A DNA stretch of 64,000 nucleotides from Puntigrus tetrazona (lineage: Eukaryota > Chordata > Actinopteri > Cypriniformes > Cyprinidae). A program made the position numbers and the translations under genes. The notes below the pieces were generated by a model. The model had not been told where the DNA came from. It ran no database searches and saw only the letters and a list, made by a program, of their open reading frames with translations. This document shows positions 57,746 to 64,000 of the stretch, piece after piece (position 1 is the stretch's first letter; each line of letters opens with the position of its first letter). The stretch lies in assembly GCF_018831695.1 (NCBI RefSeq), contig NC_056707.1, positions 24,845,089-24,909,088 of the forward strand, given 5' to 3'.

Positions 57746-60714
57746 TGATATATTTTGGCGAACTTTAAATTGCTGTGACAGACCTGCGTTGCAGCCGGAA
57801 GCGTGCAGAGCGCATGCACCATAGTCTTTTCTTTTTGCTGCAAGTTATAGCATGAAAATCACAAGGTACAATGACTTGCTGAAATGTTCCATCTCTCATG
57901 TTATCGCTAAATAAAAACATTTCAAATGCGGCAAGCTGTCCATGAGAAATTGGTGCGTTTATTACACTTACCTCAGGATGCTAACAAGCTAGAAAGATAA
58001 CTCTAGAGAGGAGCATTTGCTAAATGCATGCGTTATGGATGCATTAATGCTAACATTATTCATCTTTTTTTTTAAATAAGTTGTCTTGATTAACATGTGT
58101 ATATATCCATTTAAATGAATTGGAGTGGAAAAACATTAAAAACTGCCTTAACCTGTGACTACAATAAAGTTTTTATTTTGATTAACTAATCGGGATTAAT
58201 GAACTGATAATTATGAACTTTACTTTTAGTTTCGATTCCCTGTTTAACTGTTTTAATCTCATTTTAGTATACAGTATCAGTATGAATGTCCCTGATAGTT
58301 TAATCATAAGTATTGGTTTGTCATGCTCTTTTAGTATATGGAGGATGGAGGAAATTACAAACGATTTGAGCTGATATATGAATCGTCCCTGTTTGAGTAA
58401 ATTTAGCTTGAAAGGAACCGTACCTGCACTTAAAAGCTTTGGGGAGATAAGCATCCTGCCACGGTGCTCATAAATGAGCGCAGTTTTACCGCAGACAGCT
58501 GTGTCCCATCTAATGGTAAATAAAGCATGCAGTCCGCGAGCCTGATCACAGTCGAGCACTTGACACGAGAACAGCAGGTCAGACTGAACTCGGCTGCAAA
58601 GCTAATGTGGATTACTGTCGCTTTTAGTGCTCGAATTAATCGCAGGCATCTTTAAATCTGTGGTCTGTGAGATGACACTTTAAATAAACAGCAATTTAAC
58701 TACTATACCAGTCAATCAGACACCCAAGACATCAGGCATCGTAAACGAATCATCGCAGGTGGTAGAATTCACCGAAACACTCCAATTAACTCAATTAAAC
58801 CCGTGATACTATTCTAATGAGTCTAACTAATCGAAATTAGTTTAATTGGCCAAATTAAAATCGCGACGATATCCACGACGTTGATTAACTTTGTTGAAAG
58901 TAGCTGTGTCTCCGACAGACAAAGTTTGGCGAAGTCACGCAGCACCTCTCTGGAAAGAGAAGGGCGGCCTGCATTCAGTACAAGGACAGAACGCACCGTA
59001 CTCCCCCCTCCTTTGAGCCCCCTGCCCTGTAACACGATCTCATCTGATTATTTTCATTCCAGCCGATCACAGTTTTGGACGCGTTTTCTCGCAAGAGCGA
59101 AAGCAGCCCGCCTGACTCTGTCATGACTCACTGTTGTTTCTTGTTTGCTTTTCAATGGCATCAATTGATCTGGCGTGTCTTCTCGCCAGCATAAACACCT
59201 CAGGCGCAGCGCTGAGGCGACCCAGAGATATGAAACGATGTCAAGGGGAAACGTGTAGGTAAAAATAGCATTTTCTGTGGTTTCATTAGCATTCCATCTC
59301 TGCCTCTGGACATTGAGACTGTTTTCCTTTTTCAGAAAGAAATGCAAAATCTCCCTGATCGCCCTCAGGGGTGCAGGCTGCTATTGAAGAGACTGATGGT
59401 GCGCTGGATTTGTGTTTGTGTGTGTGTGCGCACACACATGGCAAACACATGGAAGCGAACACACACACACTAACAGAGTCCAAGCCAGTTTACACAAAGG
59501 AGTCTGTCCAGGAACTAAGTCTTATGTTTAGTTACATTCGGAGTAGCATACTAACACAATACTCTTACTGTTTCTGCAGTATGAATTATTTATTTTTTGC
59601 AAACTACTAGAATTTGCCATTTGCAAAGAAAATCCAGATTGCATTCCAATGACATTTATTAAAATGTGCAGCCAAGTACATGGCTCTGTATCCCACAGTG
59701 CTTTGTCGATTTGACCATTTATTGGCAGCGTATAAACGAGCACAGAGATGCATTTTTGAAAACTCATTATTACCAAATCTGAAACGAAAACTTCAAACTT
59801 TGAAGAAATTTAATTAAGAATGGAAAATAGCTAAATAATCATGCCATTGTTCCATCCATAATATCCATCTGTAATATATTCAGAACAGCATGATTACAGT
59901 ATTAGCATTATTTCAGACACTCGTATTTTAGACACAGTGTTTTCATTTTCTTTGCATATTTTTTATGCAAAGGTTTTTTCAATGACTTTTTGTCTTTGCA
60001 TATTTAAAGAGTATCGACTCTTGAATGTCTCTGAATAACACACAGCAGTGGTGTTTTGTTCCTAAACGAATCTGTTTTTAAATGAATCGCTTCAGTGAAT
60101 GATTCAGTGACTCAGAAGTACACTTTATGAACATCTTGCCTTGTGTTTATTTGTAAATATATAAACATTCTTAAATAAAATGTATTAAAATTATGTGAGT
60201 TTTGTTTAAAACAAGAAAATATTTACTAGTGGGATAAGAACGTTTTGCTTTTCTTTTTACGATTAAGTTTATTGTTCTTATGGAAGACATTTTGTTCTTT
60301 TTATTAAGCAAAACTCAACTTTGATAAATTTTTAAGCAAACATAATATTTTAAATGATTTATCTTCTTTAGCTTATCTTTATTTACACAACAAAACAGCT
60401 TAAGATATTAAGACTTATCAATCATGGAATTGCATTTTGTCTCACTTTACTGGACGACTGTATTTTTGTCTATTCTTCAAAATTATTAAACAAAAATAAT
60501 GGTGTATTTATTTCAATGCGTAATATCCTAATACATTATGCAGTGCTGCTTCTGAAGTAACTTTATTGCATTACAAGGATGTACAAGGACAAGTACTAAG
60601 GAAAATTAGACAGAAAACATAGCCCCCCCAAGTATCAGCACCTACAGGCACAATATGTCACCTGCAAAAACTGTAATAAAAAAAAAAAAAATTTAAATCA
60701 GCAACAGCAACAAA

Positions 60715-60820
60715 AACACTGAAAAAAAAGTCCAAGTTTCTGTTTATCAGCGCTTCTCGACTGACCAATCAGATTTGAGAATTCAATTTGATGCTCAGAA
60801 ATGCCACACAAAAAATTCCC
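60715..60820. repeat. Fragment with the GACCAATCAGAT terminus
   Basis: CTCGACTGACCAATCAGATTTGAGAATTC resembles the end of the 57180-57745 block. Confidence 0.4.
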
Positions 60821-62827
60821 ACAGCAGGTCTATTATTTTTTCTCATCCATCCATCGTTGCCATTGTGATGGAGGCACACACATTACATAACCGCTCACTA
60901 CAGCTCGTTAGGGCTTCCTGAAGTTGCCACTCCTCTCCTGAAGCTGCATTAGTGAAATGAGATAAGCAGATTGATGAAGACTGCCGTTAATTTCTCCCTG
61001 CTGATAGACGAGCTCTGTGCTGAGTCTAACATCATTACTTTAATCAGCTAAAACTCCCCGTCTCAGCATGACCTTCCATTTGGTATGGCGGTAAACACAT
61101 GCAGGACATCCACATTTGTGCTCATTTAAATATTTGACATTACTAAAACTGAAAATATATTAACGAGAAACCTCCAGGTTTTCGTTAAAGCCTTTATTTG
61201 CGAAATCTGGTGTTAAATTAAAGCTCCAGAATTAGCACAGTTTTCAGCATGAGGCGCCTGGTTGCAGACCTGCTAAGGCACCGTAACGTCTGATAATCTG
61301 CAATGATGGCAGACATGAGGAGGCATCCTAATAGGCAGGATGTCGTTCAAGCTTCTGATTAGGTTTCGATGACTTACTAGCTCTGTAAACAGTCTGAGTA
61401 GGCATTATGTTAAATCAGAGGGTCTAGCACCCCAAATAGCTTTTGAGGCTAAACGCACCAGTAAGACGCTGACATCTTCTGGTCAGTTATATATATATTT
61501 TTTATTTAATTTTAATCAGTTTACGTATCCCTTTCTTATGTTACTTATGGACTTTGATGGAAGTTACACATAATTATATGTTGCACTCTCAATAAATTTT
61601 GCTCAGAATATTTTTTTTTTTTTATAATTTTCCAAAACAATAATTTAGCAACAACAATACGTTTTTTTTGTACTACTACAACAAATTAAAGAACAAGTAA
61701 TGAGCGTTAGATGTATAATTATTTTATCTGCGTACAATGATTTGTAATTTCACTGAGAATGATGGGAAATGTAGTTTTGTTGCATAAGCCTGTTAAATGA
61801 TAAGTATTTTCTGGTTTTATTTTGTTCTATTTTTCAGATTTGGTAAGTTTTATTTATGTTCTTAATGAGTAACGCATACAATACATATGAGTTAAATAGC
61901 ACATATAAACTTAATTAGTAAAATTATCGGATCTTCTAAATATTCTGATATTCTATAAACTGTTCTATATTCTATAAAAAATTGCAAACTTTATTAAAAT
62001 ATTCAACTTGTGTCAAATCAGACTGTTATATAAAGTATACATTATGTTATTGTAAATTATTATAAATACAAAATATGTATTGCAATTGGAACCCCCAACC
62101 CCTATATATATATATATATAACAGTTTATAGATTTTGCTACAGTATCTTTTGTAACCTAACTGTTTGCAGATAAACTCATGCAGTATTAATTTTTGCCAC
62201 TAGGAGACAGTGCAACAATATAGATCAGAGCCTTTAGATTAAGCAGAGATCCTTTTTGTATAATGTTCACTGCTTTTAGATGGCAGAAAAGAGCCCACCA
62301 ACCACAACGCTCTCAGGAAAAAGAACAAAACTTCACACACTTTGAGGAGTGACCACTGCAAGCTGTTAATTTCTTACACTATTACATAAGCACTGTGATC
62401 CACAGTAATGTGTGTTGAATTCAGCAGCTGTTTCAACAAATGTAGCAGTGATTTATCCTGCGTTCCCAGGCGCATGAGCACGGCTCTCAGAAAGCATGTT
62501 GATTCAGTACTGCAGTGGAGTTAGACTTGGAGAAAAGATCAGAATCCACACCAGATGAGCATCAGAGGGAATTGTGGGAAATAGTCCATACAGGATATTA
62601 AAGCTTAACAGCTGCACGGGGGGTTTGTTTCTTAGTTAAGACCTGAAATCACACTTAGAAGTAGATAGAGAGTCTTCTGAATGGACAGGACGGGGTCATA
62701 CAGAGTTCAAAATAATATATGGATGTCACTTTGACACACAGAAACATATCACAAATATAATACACTTCTTATGGGTGTTCTCATGGGAGGGTTTTCATGC
62801 ACTTGGTATTTTGTGTGTGTCGGTGTT

Positions 62828-63197
62828 CATCCATCCCTCCATCCCTCCATCGTTCCATCCATCCATCCATCCATCCATCCATCCATCCATCCATCCATCC
62901 ATCCATCCATCGTTCCATACCTCCATTGTTCCATCCATCCATCCATCCATTCCTCCATCGTTCCATCCATCCATCCATCAATCCATCCATCGTTCCATAC
63001 CTCCATCGTTCCATCTATCCATCCATCCATCCATCCATCCATCCATCCATCCATCCATCCATCCATTCCTCCATCGTTCCATCCATCCATCCATCCATCC
63101 ATCCATCCATCCATCCATCCATCCATCCATCCATCCATCCATCCATCCATTCCTCCATCGTTCCATCCATCCATCAATCATCCATCCATCCATCCAG
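62828..63197. repeat. (ATCC)n tetranucleotide array with higher-order interruptions
   Basis: A 370-bp array of CCAT/ATCC units, interrupted at intervals by ATTCCTCCATCGTTCC or CGTTCCATACCTCC blocks. Two of the former (63065 and 63149) are 84 bp apart. All frames on both strands are open across it, giving Ile-His-Pro-Ser or Met-Asp-Gly-Trp repeats that are not genes. Confidence 0.97.
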
Positions 63198-64000
63198 TTA
63201 CGTGTGTTACCTGTTTTTTTTTTAGATAATATAGTATTACTTTGTAGTAATTAAAATTTCCGCATCTTTAAGAGATGGTCCACCCAAAATTGAAAATCTG
63301 CAGAAATCATAGAGCTATTTTGAAAAACACTGGGGCCTAAAACAGCACTGGGACCCCTTTCGCTTTAAAACAAACAGACAAAAAAAGCAGACGTTTCAAA
63401 ACGTTCTCAACACTACACACGTCTTTGTCTCTCTCAAGTGTGCATGACTTAAAGCATCGATCTGCCACGGTATAGCGAAATTGCCAGCGTTTGACATTTG
63501 TTCGGTCTTAAGTGCTGAGTGTGGCAAAACTCTAAACACTCATTTGGCACTGCAGCCCTCGGGGACCCATTCGCTTTGAGAGAATGGCCGTGGCATGTTG
63601 AAATTGTCCGTGTGTGTGTGTTTGCTCGAGTGCAGTCCGGTGTGTTTGTGTGTGAGGAAACTCGTGGTCCGGCTCTGTGATTGTGCTCTCTGTGTAACCC
63701 GGCACGGCCCAGCCCTCTGGGACCGCTGCTCATTACAAAAGGCCAGCATGGGAAATGCCAACCCCGCTCCTCCTCCTCCTCTCTCTTTCTGAACATTCTT
63801 AAGTCCTTGTGTCAGATATTAAGCAGCCCCCTCCTAATCCTCTTTCTCTCCCTACATCTCTTTCACAGACCCTCCACCTCTCTCTCTCTGCTGCCTCTCT
63901 CAGTGTTTATACACGAAGACCTGACTTCCTAACAAGGCAAACCCACGGACGGTCCCCACAATGCACTTTCACACCCAATATGGTAGTTCTGATGTTTTAT
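63198..64000. other. Intronic end of the window, no gene recognised
   Basis: A repeat-like start GAGATGGTCCACCCAAAATTG lies at about 63271, of the TTCACCCAAAAATG style. The rest is GC-richer pyrimidine-rich sequence with overlapping open frames of no known family. Confidence 0.35.

Larger units (their letters stand above)
54293..64000 (+). other. Start of the next intron (continues past the window)
   Basis: Begins with GTCAGT. No further exon of the gene is recognised, so the second half of the C1 domain must lie beyond 64000. GC-richer patches near 58900-59200 and 63540-63960 contain open frames but no family I know. Confidence 0.5.

Noticed and set aside
58823..59126. Possible exon starting after TTCATTCCAG (about 59064)
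   Set aside because: The acceptor looks fair, but the downstream peptide is not recognisable, and no tensin C1 second half (CX2C with His and Cys) is encoded there.
62771..63254. Long open frames encoding IHPS or MDGW repeats
   Set aside because: A tetranucleotide repeat is open in every frame; there is no start context or splice signal.
1..64000. tRNA, rRNA or other RNA genes
   Set aside because: I looked for tRNA B-box-like GGTTCGAATCC patterns and cloverleaf arms and found none; no rRNA-like blocks were seen.

Overview
The window looks like nuclear DNA from a ray-finned fish, most likely a cyprinid. It is AT-rich and full of long (TA)n, (CA)n, (AAT)n, (ATCT)n and (ATCC)n microsatellites. 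It holds several copies of short dispersed repeats that I know as common in cyprinid genomes. It also holds a LINE reverse-transcriptase remnant and a Ty3/gypsy-type retrotransposon. Almost all of it is non-coding, and nothing prokaryotic is present. The fish and cyprinid calls are inference from repeat content.

The only host gene I can support lies on the + strand. A first coding exon (13052-13147, 32 codons) ends in a clean phase-0 donor. A second exon (54178-54292) starts in phase 0 and encodes the first half of a C1 zinc-binding domain with the short CX2C-X10-C spacing seen in tensins. If they are joined, intron 1 is 41,030 bp and the window ends inside the next intron. The gene is probably a tensin (tensin-1-like); the phosphatase-like, SH2 and PTB exons would lie beyond 64000. 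A possible alternative first exon lies near 25.33-25.69 kb.

Layout: 1-12.7 kb is upstream intergenic DNA with repeats, including a foldback element at 2.3-3.1 kb and a compound microsatellite at 4.1-4.5 kb. 12.7-13.15 kb is the exon-1 region. 13.15-54.18 kb is the large intron. It carries many AT-rich repeat copies, an unrecognised coding-like fragment with frame breaks (27.66-28.08 kb), a complete 5.06-kb LTR retrotransposon on the - strand (32089-37145), a second foldback element (37.7-38.2 kb) and a decayed L2/CR1-like LINE fragment on the - strand (48.26-49.09 kb). 54.29-64 kb is intron with a third foldback element (54.7-55.0 kb) and a 370-bp (ATCC)n array (62.83-63.2 kb).

The most notable item is the retrotransposon. 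Its LTRs, a primer-binding site matching tRNA-Ala, and its polypurine tract fix its orientation. Its domain order is gag - protease - integrase - reverse transcriptase - RNase H, with nothing after RNase H except the polypurine tract and LTR. Integrase upstream of RT is the Ty1/copia order, yet the RT and integrase are Ty3/gypsy-like. This is the hallmark of the Gmr1 group first described from Atlantic cod. The LTRs differ by only two substitutions and four small indels, while the internal region has many frameshifts. That pattern suggests either a young insertion that lost its frame or indel errors in the assembly.
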